Source: Saprospiraceae bacterium (GTDB taxonomy: Bacteria; Bacteroidota; Bacteroidia; Chitinophagales; Saprospiraceae). From it: a DNA stretch of 64,000 nt. This document shows positions 35,236 to 44,329 of this stretch, one piece after another. Location of the stretch: contig JADJWN010000021.1 in NCBI GenBank assembly GCA_016716335.1, forward strand, positions 310,001-374,000. The letters run 5' to 3'. The notes under the pieces were generated by a model that was not told where the DNA came from, did no database searches, and was given only the letters and a program-made list of their open reading frames with translations. Both the position numbers and the translations under genes were made by a program. Within the stretch, counting starts at the first letter, position 1. Every line of letters starts with the position of its first letter.

Positions 35236-35936
35236 ATACCTCTGAGAGTCGCGATATTCTGTCCTTTGATAATGCATGGATAGTAGCTGCCACAGCAGAC
35301 GAAGTCCTCCCTTTAATCAGGGAATACCACACACTTCAGATCCGGAATAATTTTTATCAGCTCCGGATTGAGGACAAAATAATGCATTTACTGATTACAG
35401 GCGTAGGCATACACCACACCATTTTCAGTCTGATGGAAGCTTTTTCAGCAGAGCTGCCGTCCCTGATCATTAATGCCGGCATTGCGGGTAGTTTCAGAAA
35501 AGATATCCTCATCGGTGACGTAGTTTGGGTCACAGAAGACAGATTTGCAGATATCGGAGCTGAAGACCGGGACGGAAGCTTTATCAGTACCTTTGAGTTG
35601 GGCTTTGAAAATCCCGACAGTTTCCCCTACACCGGTGGAGCACTATTGAGCAACGTCCCTTTGTCACATATCACCCTGCAGAAAGTCAGAGGAATTACAG
35701 TAAACAAAGTACATGGCAGTGAAGCTTCTATTAAAAAGATCCAATCCCTGTATAAGGCTGATGTAGAGTCTATGGAAGGCGCAGCGGTGATGTTTACCTG
35801 TTTAAAAAAAGGCATCCAGGTCATTCAGCTCAGGGCTATCAGCAATTATGTAACCCCACGCAACAAAGCAGAATGGCAAATCACTAAAGCCATTGATCAA
35901 CTGAACCAAACGCTTGTTCAAATAATAACCGGATGA
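35232..35936 (+). CDS. mqnB: Futalosine hydrolase
   Basis: The 234-residue nucleoside-phosphorylase-fold enzyme splits futalosine to hypoxanthine and dehypoxanthinylfutalosine in the alternative menaquinone pathway. Motifs are IVAATADEVLPL at the start, INAGIAGSFRKDI in the base/ribose site, NKVHGSEASI and VESMEGAAVMFTCL with the catalytic region. The start ATG overlaps the stop of the NamZ-like gene (ATGA). Its presence means the organism makes menaquinone through mqn genes, which are not otherwise in this window. Confidence 0.92.
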   Translation: MNTSESRDILSFDNAWIVAATADEVLPLIREYHTLQIRNNFYQLRIEDKIMHLLITGVGIHHTIFSLMEAFSAELPSLIINAGIAGSFRKDILIGDVVWVTEDRFADIGAEDRDGSFISTFELGFENPDSFPYTGGALLSNVPLSHITLQKVRGITVNKVHGSEASIKKIQSLYKADVESMEGAAVMFTCLKKGIQVIQLRAISNYVTPRNKAEWQITKAIDQLNQTLVQIITG

Positions 35937-35938
35937 TT

Positions 35939-37099
35939 TCATTGTTGTATGAGAGGCAGTTTGCCGGATTTTCTCCAGCTTATCACCTGTCTGACAATCA
36001 GGTTATAACTCCGGATCCCTTCCTTTACACCCTGAATCTTAAGATAATTGTCATACACCAGCTCCTGCCACCACGGCAGCCAATCCGGAAACCTTGCTGA
36101 ATACTCGGTGACCGCCTGCAGATCAGCCCTGACACCTTTGGACAATTGCATGAAGAGCTTGACTGCAAGGTCTTTGTCGGTTTTTCTCATATCGTGATAC
36201 AGATATCTGTAATATCCCAGCCAGCCCGAATATCTGAAGAATAAATCATCCGAATTGACACAGGTCAGGAATCCTACAAAATTGCAGTCTCCTTCATCGG
36301 TGTAGCCATATCCATGTGCCATCTCATGAGCCGTCACAAATGGCCACTGCAAAGGATGCAGACCACTATCAATGTGGCCCTCCATGACAAAGGGGATGTA
36401 AATACCCGCTGCCGACCAAACCAATAATGTACCTTCAGGCCTTATTTTCCGTATTCTGACTCTTCCATAGTCTGGCACCTTCCATGTAGTAAGTAATTTT
36501 TTCTGATCACTCCTTACTTTTTGTTCCAATTGCTGAAAATCGGGAAGGGTATCCACTGACAAGCTATCTGAAGAAATCTGATTTCTCAATTGATTTAATA
36601 TACTGGATACGGATAATATTTCATTCATTAGCGAAACAGAGTCCACAGTAATCATTTCAGCCGGGAGTTCATGAAAAAGTTTAGCTCTTTTATAATTGAA
36701 GCCCCAAAGTATAAAGAATAAAACCAGGGCAATCGAAATGCTCCTCAACATCTTTATAATGAGCCGCTTCCAGAAAAACAGGTAGCCCACCTCAAAACTG
36801 TAAGTTGAAAACTGCTTTATTCTGAATATTATCCATAACACTACTCCGAAAAGAAAAAGATACAACCATGGTACCGGACTCCATCCCAGGGTATAATCCC
36901 ACAACACCCTCAATCCCTGGAAGAAATAAGAGAAATAGTACCTGTACACAAAATCTGAAGACAAGCTCTTACTAAAAAATAAGAAAAGGATGACTCCAAG
37001 GAAAAAAAAGACAAAAATCCTCCGTGAAATAAGAAAAAAAGACTGCATCGACCCCTGTATTAATTGTTGAAGGATGGGAATCGGACTGAGCACAGCCAT
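35939..37099 (-). CDS. DUF3810 membrane protein (putative zinc metallopeptidase)
   Basis: The 386-residue protein has three N-terminal hydrophobic segments (about 22-42, 80-98 and 120-138). A soluble part contains VTAHEMAHGYGYTDEGDCNFVG; HEMAH is an HExxH zinc-protease motif and the following Glu may be the third ligand. DUF3810 proteins are known as predicted membrane peptidases of Bacteroidota with no defined substrate. The 3' ends of this gene and mqnB are only 2 bases apart, so the genes are convergent. Confidence 0.85.
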   Translation of the reverse strand: MAVLSPIPILQQLIQGSMQSFFLISRRIFVFFFLGVILFLFFSKSLSSDFVYRYYFSYFFQGLRVLWDYTLGWSPVPWLYLFLFGVVLWIIFRIKQFSTYSFEVGYLFFWKRLIIKMLRSISIALVLFFILWGFNYKRAKLFHELPAEMITVDSVSLMNEILSVSSILNQLRNQISSDSLSVDTLPDFQQLEQKVRSDQKKLLTTWKVPDYGRVRIRKIRPEGTLLVWSAAGIYIPFVMEGHIDSGLHPLQWPFVTAHEMAHGYGYTDEGDCNFVGFLTCVNSDDLFFRYSGWLGYYRYLYHDMRKTDKDLAVKLFMQLSKGVRADLQAVTEYSARFPDWLPWWQELVYDNYLKIQGVKEGIRSYNLIVRQVISWRKSGKLPLIQQ

Positions 37100-37312
37100 A
37101 TCAATTCATTTTTTGAAGGAATGTTCAACATGTTTATATAAGTTTTCACACTTTTCACAAAATATGAAAATCGGACTTTACAGTAACGAATATAGATTAA
37201 AAGTCAACAATGTTCATAATAGCAATTCAGAATATAATTCAGATAGGGGTCTGATATAACAAATGTGTCATTCAAATAATAACAAGTTTCCGAATACTAA
37301 CACCCTAAAGCC

Positions 37313-37852
37313 ATGAAACCAAAAATTTACTCCACAATTGCATTCAGTTTGTTCATAGCTCTATGCCTATCAACCTGTCTCAAAGGACAGGAAAATACTG
37401 TTTTCAGAACCATGGAATCAGAGCAAACCGTACAAAGAAAAAATTTGGAGGCTCATCCAGCACAGTTCCCGTTTCATGAATATTTATCCAAAAACAATAG
37501 GTTGATACTTCAAAATGAATCAGCAGATGCCTGTCTAGGTTATCAGATTTATTACACATGTACCCCCTCAAATCTGTACGAAAATTTTAAAAATTCCAAA
37601 ACTGAAGGGATATTCTACTCATTTGATGATAAAGGTCAGAAAATTTCCTCTCAATTCAAGAAAGTAGTTGATAATGTGGAAGTTAAAATATTCAGTACAT
37701 TGATATTTTCAGAAAATCATATTATTTCCATTCATTTTACTACATGTATGGAACAAATCAAAACAAATATGAATATCTTTCAGAATCTTGTAGGAGAGTA
37801 TGCAGCATTCACTACAAACTGCCAGAACAAAGGAAACAGGCAATTCAAATGA
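37313..37852 (+). CDS. Hypothetical exported protein
   Basis: I do not recognise this 179-residue product. A signal peptide (MKPKIYSTIAFSLFIALCLS) ends near CLKGQ. The mature part has four cysteines (ACLGYQIYYTC, TTCMEQ, TNCQ) and no family motif I know. It stands alone between two minus-strand genes. Confidence 0.6.
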   Translation: MKPKIYSTIAFSLFIALCLSTCLKGQENTVFRTMESEQTVQRKNLEAHPAQFPFHEYLSKNNRLILQNESADACLGYQIYYTCTPSNLYENFKNSKTEGIFYSFDDKGQKISSQFKKVVDNVEVKIFSTLIFSENHIISIHFTTCMEQIKTNMNIFQNLVGEYAAFTTNCQNKGNRQFK

Positions 37853-37891
37853 ACCATCAGAGATTAATCTGAAAATCATTCAAATCACACA

Positions 37892-38863
37892 TTAGTGCAC
37901 ATTAGTCACTTTGTCATTACTCTGCGAGGATTTTAAGGACCAAATGATGCCTCCGGCGAGGCTGAGTGCTATCACACCCAGCGATGCCCATTCGGGAAGA
38001 TGATAGTGCTCCTTAAGTATCAGTTTGATACCGACAAAAGTCAGAATCACCGTCAGGCTGTATTTCAGCTTACTGAACTTACCCAGCATATTCGATAGAA
38101 AAAAATACATGGAGCGAAGGCCCAAAATAGCAAAGATATTGGAGGTAAACACCAAAAAGGGATCAGTAGTGATTGCAATAATAGCCGGTATACTGTCCAA
38201 AGCGAAGAGGATATCTGTAAACTCTATCAGAATCAATACAATAAACAATGGAGTAGCAGCAAGAATATGTCGTTTGCGCACAAAAAAATGCTCTCCATCA
38301 GTTTTGGAAGTCACCGGCATTATTCTCTTCACAAACCTGAAGACACCCGATTTTTTGGGATTGAATTCTTCATCAGCATGATCATCTTTGGACAGAAACA
38401 TTTTTATGGCTGTATATACCAGAAATGCCCCAAAAACATAGGCCATCCAATCAAACTTCTCAATCAGCAACACCCCGAACAATATCATCAAAGCTCTGAA
38501 AACCAGGGCACCGATAATCCCCCAGAATAAGACTCGGTGCTGATATTTTTGGGGTATCCTGAAAGATGTGAAAATCACGGCTATAACAAAAATATTATCC
38601 ACACTCAGCGATAATTCTACCAGATATCCGGTGATGTATTTGAGCATAGCATTGCCGGGACTTAATTTCGTAGGATTAGGTACCAAGGCATGGAGATACA
38701 ACTGGTAGATTACCAAAGAGAAGCCCAACCCTAGAGTGACCCAGACTGAGGTCCATATTGCGGTTTCCCGGTTGCTGATGATATGAGGTGTCTTATTAAA
38801 GACGCCCAGATCAAGAGCCAGAAAGCCGAGAATCATCAACAGAAATAAAATCCAGATCAACAT
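37892..38863 (-). CDS. TerC family integral membrane protein
   Basis: The 323-residue protein has about eight membrane helices and the TerC signatures ELSLSVDNIFVIAVIF near residue 90 and EFTDILFALDSIPAIIAIT near residue 215, each with acidic residues inside the membrane. Related TerC/Alx proteins handle manganese or other metal export and were first linked to tellurite resistance. No Mn riboswitch was recognised in the 105 bases before it. The start is downstream of a tRNA-Leu gene. Confidence 0.93.
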   Translation of the reverse strand: MLIWILFLLMILGFLALDLGVFNKTPHIISNRETAIWTSVWVTLGLGFSLVIYQLYLHALVPNPTKLSPGNAMLKYITGYLVELSLSVDNIFVIAVIFTSFRIPQKYQHRVLFWGIIGALVFRALMILFGVLLIEKFDWMAYVFGAFLVYTAIKMFLSKDDHADEEFNPKKSGVFRFVKRIMPVTSKTDGEHFFVRKRHILAATPLFIVLILIEFTDILFALDSIPAIIAITTDPFLVFTSNIFAILGLRSMYFFLSNMLGKFSKLKYSLTVILTFVGIKLILKEHYHLPEWASLGVIALSLAGGIIWSLKSSQSNDKVTNVH

Positions 38864-38902
38864 CAGGCAAACATTTAGGAGTAAAAGGCTGTAAGGTTTT
38901 TA

Positions 38903-38934
38903 AAATAACAAAGGGCCTGCATCTCTGCGGCCCC
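38903..38934 (-). terminator. Terminator after tRNA-Leu
   Basis: On the minus strand GGGCC-GCA pairs with TGC-GGCCC (38913-38933, one mismatched base) and is followed by TTTGTTATTTT. It separates the tRNA from terC. Confidence 0.65.
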
Positions 38935-38968
38935 TGAATAAGTATGTATTTTTTCGGAAAGTAAGATG

Positions 38969-39052
38969 TACCGAAGGCGGGACTCGAACCCGCACACTAT
39001 CGCTAGCACTGGATTTTGAGTCCAGCGTGTCTACCAATTCCACCACTTCGGC
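38969..39052 (-). tRNA. tRNA-Leu (anticodon CAA)
   Basis: The 84-base minus-strand tRNA begins GCCGAAGTGGTGGAATTGG; the anticodon loop CTCAAAA between CTGGA and TCCAG gives anticodon CAA. A long variable arm (TGCTAGCGATAGTGT) and T-arm GGGTTCGAGTCCC are class II features of leucine tRNAs. The 3' CCA is not encoded. Confidence 0.96.
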
Positions 39053-39059
39053 ATTCAAT

Positions 39060-39599
39060 TTATAGGTCATACCGGCTCTCCGGGGCTGCAAAGTTATCTA
39101 AACTTTCCTGAATTCGCAAAAGATATTTTCTTTTTAAAAAATATTCTGCAATGGCATGGTCAGGTTTTACCCTTCCTTCATCCCGGTCATATGCCTCAAG
39201 CAATGGCGTTATCTCCTCCAGCATTTCGGACATTCGGGCTGCTGTAAGTTCTCTTATTTCATCAAGTTCTTGCCTATCTTCTTCGGTCCTCAAATCTCCG
39301 ATTTTCTCATTGATCTCCATCATTTCCATAAGAAATACTCCCTCAAGGCGGATGCCGGTCAGGTCAATACCGGCTATCTCCTTCAGAATATACTCCATCC
39401 TGGTATGAAAGTCGGCCAATGTCTTGTAAGCCCGGTTATTATATTCAGCCATGTCCATGACCGTATTGTCTTCATCCAGCCCTGAATGATCGGGATGATA
39501 TTTCCTGCTGTTCAGATAGTAAGATTTTTTCAATGCAGACTCGTCTGTGAAAAATGCCGGCTTCATCCCAAAAAAACTGAAATAATCTTCACCTTTCAT
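39060..39599 (-). CDS. hscB: Fe-S cluster assembly co-chaperone HscB
   Basis: The 179-residue J-domain protein has the HPD motif in NSRKYHPDHSG near residue 36 and the HscB-type C-terminal helices (EYILKEIAGIDLTG, VFLMEMMEINEKIGDL) that bind the IscU scaffold. It starts with MKGEDYFSFFGMKPAFFTD. It delivers the scaffold to an Hsp70. No hscA or isc gene is adjacent; it lies between rseP (12 bases upstream) and a tRNA gene. Confidence 0.88.
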   Translation of the reverse strand: MKGEDYFSFFGMKPAFFTDESALKKSYYLNSRKYHPDHSGLDEDNTVMDMAEYNNRAYKTLADFHTRMEYILKEIAGIDLTGIRLEGVFLMEMMEINEKIGDLRTEEDRQELDEIRELTAARMSEMLEEITPLLEAYDRDEGRVKPDHAIAEYFLKRKYLLRIQESLDNFAAPESRYDL

Positions 39600-39611
39600 G
39601 ATGACACAGGA

Positions 39612-40946
39612 TTAAAACCATCTAGAAATATCCAATCCCAGGGCAAATACCATCAGCGTAAGCAATAAAACAAAACCAATGATATTTACGATTTCCATAA
39701 ATCGGTCTGAAGGTGCTTTTCCGGTTATGATTTCCCATAATAAAAACAGTACATATCCTCCATCCAAGGCAGGAATAGGCAACAGATTGAAGAATGCCAG
39801 CAGGATGGACAGCATACCCGTCATTTGCCAGAACACCTCCCAATCCCATCCTGCATCAAACATCCCTGCCATAGAGAATATGCTGCCTAATGAATCTTTT
39901 GCCTTGATCTTTCCGGCAAAAATCTGACCAAAGGCTTTGATCTGATCTGTCAGAAAATTAACACCCTTGGAGACTCCTTTGGGTAATGCTTCAAGGATAC
40001 CGTACCGCTCCCTGGATTGAGTCAGAAATCGATCGGGCGGCGTGGGTTTGAATCCTATGGTTCCTCCTTCCGTTACGGCTACCGGTATTTGCAGGGTATC
40101 CGTATTATTTCTTACCACAGCCAGCGTCACTTCTTTGGACTTATTTGCCTGAAGTACTCTCGTCAGCTCATGGAAGTAAGCTACCGGCATATCATTTACC
40201 CCAATGATCTGATCCTTGTCTTTGAGGCCTGCTTTCTCTGCATTGCTACCTTTGGTCACTTCTTCCACACCGAGTGGTATTCGGGTATAAAACAGTCTTT
40301 TATTTTTATTTTCATATTTGGTGAGCTCTACGGTTATACCTTCAGGTACCTGCAGAGTCCTGACTTCTCCATCTCTTTCTACTGTAATGGTTTTTGCATC
40401 GTGAAGTATGATCTCCTTGGTTACAAATCCCGGATTAAACTTTACCATTTCTGCCTCACCGACTTTGAGTACCTTATCTCCATCCTGCAGGCCGAGCATC
40501 ATACCCAGACTGTCCACAGCTATACCGTACTTTACATCTTCATTTTTTATGTAAGTCTCCCCCCAGTAAAACAGGATAAAGGCAAAAATGAGAAAGCCCA
40601 GAATAAAATTGACCGTAACACCGCCAATCATGATAATCAGTCTCTGCCATGCCTTCTTAGACCTGAACTCCCAGGGTTGAGGAGGCTGCTTCATCTGTTC
40701 CTTATCCATGCTTTCATCAATCATCCCGGAGATCTTTACATATCCTCCGAAAGGAATCCAGCCTATTCCGTATTCAGTCTCCCCTCTTTTTACTTTGAAA
40801 AGAGAAAACCAGGGATTGAAAAACAGATAAAATTTCTCCACCCGTGTTTTAAACCATCTTGCAGGGAAAAAGTGACCGGCTTCATGCAAAACTACAAGTA
40901 TAGAAAGACTAAGTATGAGTTGAAGTGCGAGACTGAGCTTGTCCAT
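39612..40946 (-). CDS. rseP: RIP/site-2 metalloprotease RseP
   Basis: The 444-residue inner-membrane protease has the zinc motif VVLHEAGHFFPARWF at the N terminus, the conserved membrane segment GGVTVNFILGFLIFAF, one PDZ domain around KGSNAEKAGLKDKDQIIGVN, and the third ligand region LLPIPALDGGYVLFLLWE. It cleaves anti-sigma factors or signal-peptide remnants inside the membrane. It reads into hscB with a 12-base gap. Confidence 0.94.
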   Translation of the reverse strand: MDKLSLALQLILSLSILVVLHEAGHFFPARWFKTRVEKFYLFFNPWFSLFKVKRGETEYGIGWIPFGGYVKISGMIDESMDKEQMKQPPQPWEFRSKKAWQRLIIMIGGVTVNFILGFLIFAFILFYWGETYIKNEDVKYGIAVDSLGMMLGLQDGDKVLKVGEAEMVKFNPGFVTKEIILHDAKTITVERDGEVRTLQVPEGITVELTKYENKNKRLFYTRIPLGVEEVTKGSNAEKAGLKDKDQIIGVNDMPVAYFHELTRVLQANKSKEVTLAVVRNNTDTLQIPVAVTEGGTIGFKPTPPDRFLTQSRERYGILEALPKGVSKGVNFLTDQIKAFGQIFAGKIKAKDSLGSIFSMAGMFDAGWDWEVFWQMTGMLSILLAFFNLLPIPALDGGYVLFLLWEIITGKAPSDRFMEIVNIIGFVLLLTLMVFALGLDISRWF

Positions 40947-41110
40947 AAGAATGTTTTTAATGTTTACCTCTCTGTGGAGGCATGATACAACGAATTTAAT
41001 TTTGTGATTGTTTCAAAAAAGATTGCAAATGTAAGAGTTTGTATGGTTTTATTACCGGTTTGGTATTTTCATTTTGTTTTTATCCTCTCCGAATATTCAG
41101 GGACAGCAAT

Positions 41111-41461
41111 TCAGATCAATTCACCGAAGGTAAGCAAATTATGGTCAGGATCAAGCAACGAAAACTCCTGCATTCCCCACGGTTTTTTAGCTAGTGCGCC
41201 ATTGGGGTGTATCGAAACATTTTTTAACGTCAACTCCTCATATATGTTTTCAATATCAGTGACACGGATATATACCTGACCGTAGTTTTCAAATGGATTG
41301 AGCGATGCGAAGCTGAAAAAATGTATTTCAATATTATCCTTTGTCAGAATGAGATAGTCCCCGTAATCACTGACTAACTGAAAATCCAGCATATAGATAT
41401 AAAAAAATATAGTGTTGGCCTTATCCCGCATGGGGAGTTTGGGTATGATGGATGTCAACAT
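41111..41461 (-). CDS. VOC (glyoxalase/bleomycin resistance) family protein
   Basis: The 116-residue single-domain protein has the paired beta-alpha-beta layout of the VOC superfamily: IIPKLPMRDKANTIFFYI at the start, IEIHFFSFASLN with a metal-ligand histidine, and EFSLLDPDHNLLTFGE near the end with the terminal Glu. Bleomycin-binding proteins and dioxygenases belong here, so the substrate is open. Confidence 0.85.
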   Translation of the reverse strand: MLTSIIPKLPMRDKANTIFFYIYMLDFQLVSDYGDYLILTKDNIEIHFFSFASLNPFENYGQVYIRVTDIENIYEELTLKNVSIHPNGALAKKPWGMQEFSLLDPDHNLLTFGELI

Positions 41462-41489
41462 TCAGAAGGGGCTTAAATAGAATTGGTGG

Positions 41490-42542
41490 TTAATTTGCAT
41501 TTTGTTTTTCCCTTTCCAATGCGGCTTTGTACATTCTTTCCATACCCTCTCTCAGACTTATTTTTGCCTCCCAACCTAATTTTTCTTTGACAAACGACAT
41601 GTCGGAATATCTTGAAAACACTCCCACGGGTTTATCGGTCAGGGTTTTGATTTCTGCTTTGTGGCCTGCAATATCCATCAACACTTCAATGATTTCAATA
41701 AAGGAAGTGAGCCTTCCCATCCCTATATTGATAGCGGTCCCGTCATGAATGTGATTCATGGCAAGCTGAATACAGTCTATGACGTCGTCTATATGCACAA
41801 AATCCCGACCTTGTCTGCCTGTACCCCATACTTCTATCGGATTTTCCCGTCGGGCAATCCTTCGGGCTATGGCCGGTATAGGATATGTCAGATTCTGATC
41901 CTCTCCATAACCGGAAAAGGGACGAATACAGGTCACTTTCAGATTATAATGACCGGCAGCAATTTTAGCCAGATACTCTCCCGTCAGCTTTGACCAGCCG
42001 TATGTCATATCGGGCTCACCCATTTTTTTAAAATTGATATCACTCTCCTTCAGGGCGATGGCATCCGATTCTGTCTGTAAGTCCACCGGATAGGCTGCAC
42101 TCGAACTCGGATACAGCACTCTCCCGGGCATATGACGGGTCGCCCAGTAGAAAAACTCCGCATCTATACTCAGATCCAAAGCGACCATCATCGGGTCTCC
42201 GTCAATCGTAAGCCGGCCTCCGACTATGGCAGCAAAATGATAGACATCCCCAAATTTTTCAAATTCCAGCCCATATTGATCCTGAAAATACCGGTCATTC
42301 TCAAGCATGTACCGGACGGTATTACGGAAGTCTTCCTTCAAAAAAAGCACTCTGGAGTCTTCGCCAAAGACTTCCATATCTCTGATCTGACCGGTTTTGG
42401 GTAAACCGAGCCATTCAGATGGATGGGTACCCACCAGCAGATTGTCTATACAAATTATAGTGTCTTTTGTAGTATGATAAAGTCTCCTGACCATATTTTT
42501 CCCCACAAAACCACATGCCCCCGATACCAGATGAAATTTCAT
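41490..42542 (-). CDS. NAD-dependent epimerase/dehydratase (nucleotide-sugar type)
   Basis: The 350-residue extended SDR has SGACGFVGKNMVRRL as its NAD site, DVYHFAAIVGG, the catalytic serine in LYPSSSAAYP and the YxxxK pair in TYGWSKLTGEYL. HIDDVIDCIQLAMNHI and RYSDMSFVKEKLGWEAKISL are typical of UDP-sugar or GDP-sugar epimerases. The precise sugar cannot be told. It may supply a sugar for surface polysaccharide. Confidence 0.88.
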   Translation of the reverse strand: MKFHLVSGACGFVGKNMVRRLYHTTKDTIICIDNLLVGTHPSEWLGLPKTGQIRDMEVFGEDSRVLFLKEDFRNTVRYMLENDRYFQDQYGLEFEKFGDVYHFAAIVGGRLTIDGDPMMVALDLSIDAEFFYWATRHMPGRVLYPSSSAAYPVDLQTESDAIALKESDINFKKMGEPDMTYGWSKLTGEYLAKIAAGHYNLKVTCIRPFSGYGEDQNLTYPIPAIARRIARRENPIEVWGTGRQGRDFVHIDDVIDCIQLAMNHIHDGTAINIGMGRLTSFIEIIEVLMDIAGHKAEIKTLTDKPVGVFSRYSDMSFVKEKLGWEAKISLREGMERMYKAALEREKQNAN

Positions 42543-42578
42543 AAACCTTTATTTTTTAATAATAACTGTTTCCTGCCA

Positions 42579-42586
42579 CAAAGGTA
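42579..42586 (-). promoter_or_regulatory. Putative -7 box for the epimerase
   Basis: TACCTTTG on the minus strand matches TAnnTTTG, 36 bases before the ATG. Confidence 0.45.
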
Positions 42587-42630
42587 AAAACAATTATCAT
42601 TTATTAGTAAAATATAATAAGGCCTTATAA

Positions 42631-43419
42631 TCAATGGGTTAGACCTTTAATAATCAGCTCATAAGCTTTATGGTCTGCGATGATTCCCTCCAGATGCCTG
42701 GAATGTAAAAGACAGAATTCATTGGATATATTGCAGTTTTTGGCCAGTAATCTGCCCATATCAGGTCTGGTCAATGTATCGGCATCCCCATAAATAAATA
42801 CCACCTTACGCAGCCTGGCAAGCCTCGCTATTTGCTCAAAATACCGGTGCTTTGCCGCATAGGCCGGTCGAAAGTAATGAATGATCTGTAATAAACGGAA
42901 CAGCATTTTATTTCTAATTTTGAAATAGCTCATGTTTTCATTCAGGCAATTTTCCACTACCAGCAAATCAAACGGGTGTTGCTCTGCTGTACATGCAAGA
43001 ATAGATTGAGCAGCCCCAAATGAAACACCATGCAGTATAATTTTTTTATAGTTGAATTTCTGAATGTAATCACCTGCATGCAGGATATCCTGTTCAAAAT
43101 CAAAATCCCTGAAAGAACTTCGACCAAATCCGTTAAAATCAGTGATGAACACATCTACCCCTGATTGAAGATACAAATCAGCAATTCCGATTCTTATAAA
43201 AAAATAGCGTCCTTCAGTAAGATAGGGATGAGCCAGCAAAACCGCTGTTTTACTTTCCGGTTGTAGATCACTTTTTCTAAACAGTAAGTGCAGGTCTTTT
43301 CCTTTGACATCAATTTTGCGGGACTTCCAGCCTCTTTCCATCACAGGATTGGGAGTAAAAGCCTTACCCCTGCTTAATACAACATTGAAAAGCTGACGAT
43401 ACAAAAACTTTCGCAGCAT
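42631..43419 (-). CDS. Alpha/beta hydrolase fold protein
   Basis: The 262-residue protein has an alpha/beta hydrolase core: VLLAHPYLTEGRYFF, DVFITDFNGFGRSS and the nucleophile elbow ILHGVSFGAAQSI. The likely acid is in FIYGDADTLTRPD and the histidine is in LHSRHLEGI. Substrate unknown. The N-terminal 30 residues contain a basic segment (RQLFNVVLSRGK). Confidence 0.85.
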   Translation of the reverse strand: MLRKFLYRQLFNVVLSRGKAFTPNPVMERGWKSRKIDVKGKDLHLLFRKSDLQPESKTAVLLAHPYLTEGRYFFIRIGIADLYLQSGVDVFITDFNGFGRSSFRDFDFEQDILHAGDYIQKFNYKKIILHGVSFGAAQSILACTAEQHPFDLLVVENCLNENMSYFKIRNKMLFRLLQIIHYFRPAYAAKHRYFEQIARLARLRKVVFIYGDADTLTRPDMGRLLAKNCNISNEFCLLHSRHLEGIIADHKAYELIIKGLTH

Positions 43420-43433
43420 AATAAAAATTTGGC

Positions 43434-43441
43434 CAAAAGTA
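43434..43441 (-). promoter_or_regulatory. Putative -7 box for the alpha/beta hydrolase
   Basis: TACTTTTG on the minus strand matches TAnnTTTG, 14 bases upstream of the ATG. Confidence 0.45.
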
Positions 43442-43762
43442 AACTTTAACCCTGATACCCCCCAAATTCCGACTGTCTAAAATGTACTCCTCCGTACAAA
43501 TATGGCAGTAATTACATCCTCAAGCAGATAACAGGACAGCATCCCGGAAAAAAAATTTTATATTCATAAATTTATTATACGATTTTTGACATTTTATAAC
43601 TCTCAATAATTCAATTATTTTGAAATCATTTTGTGTTAAAAACTAAAAATGTTGACATTATGCATTAAAAATTTCACGTATAAAAGTTAAATTTAATTTT
43701 TAATTTCCAACAAAAAGACATACCTTTACAGTCCGATTTAATGATTACCCAAACCGATTTAT
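43442..43762. other. AT-rich divergent intergenic region
   Basis: An AT-rich gap between the divergent hydrolase and PKD-like genes. A near-consensus TACCTTTA around 43725 could be the plus-strand -7 element. No gene, RNA or clear repeat was seen. Confidence 0.4.
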
Positions 43763-44248
43763 ATGCAATTGAATAATTACACACATTATCCAATAGGTAA
43801 AAAAGCTGCTCATTCAGGAATTCATATTATTAAACACATCGAGTCGCTGCTGCTATGGCTTCTGGCAACTACCGGAGTGATTGGCACTGTATTTCTCATC
43901 AGCCAGCACCTGAACAATCCATTGAACAACAACAAAGGCCCAGAGATGGCAGCCATCAGTACACTTTTGGGTCAATCAGACAACTCCGAACAGTCCACTT
44001 CTGATTTTGACCAGTACATTCAGATGCCATCCAAGGCAAATGCCGGAGAAGTCATAGAGATCAAATTTCTGCAGGATGAAACTGCCTCCAGATATGTAAT
44101 GGAGATGGGTAATGGAGAACGACTAATTGTTACCCAAAAGGACCTGATCTACACCTACGACCAGCCGGGGAAGTATGTGATTGAACTTAAGGAAATCAGG
44201 AGAGGCATACTCAGATTGATCGGCACCAAAAAAATCAAGGTAAAGTAA
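43763..44248 (+). CDS. Membrane-anchored PKD-like domain protein
   Basis: The 161-residue protein has one membrane helix (about 30-50, LLLWLLATTGVIGTVFLISQ), a polar linker, and a C-terminal beta-sandwich reminiscent of PKD domains: GEVIEIKFLQDETASRYVME, then WG-type MGNGERLIV and YTYDQPGKYVIELK. I recognise no specific family. It probably sits in the inner membrane facing the periplasm. Confidence 0.65.
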   Translation: MQLNNYTHYPIGKKAAHSGIHIIKHIESLLLWLLATTGVIGTVFLISQHLNNPLNNNKGPEMAAISTLLGQSDNSEQSTSDFDQYIQMPSKANAGEVIEIKFLQDETASRYVMEMGNGERLIVTQKDLIYTYDQPGKYVIELKEIRRGILRLIGTKKIKVK

Positions 44249-44329
44249 ATCTTCCTCCGGATTCAGAATATCATCTCGACCTCTGTCCCGGCGTTTAGAT
44301 TATAATATAATTTTCAGCTTTTCGGCCGA

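Noticed and set aside
37853..38863. Manganese riboswitch before terC
   Set aside because: The 105 bases upstream of the terC start hold only a terminator-like hairpin following the tRNA; no riboswitch pattern was recognised.
38969..39052. tRNA-Leu as an integration (att) site
   Set aside because: No repeated tRNA 3' fragment, integrase or compositional change is visible nearby.
40017..40985. 322-codon plus-strand frame opposite rseP
   Set aside because: It mirrors the strongly conserved rseP gene and shows no protein features.
43650..43690. TTGACA and TATAAA elements upstream of the PKD-like gene
   Set aside because: The spacing is about 21 bases and the organism uses TAnnTTTG promoters; probably chance in AT-rich DNA.
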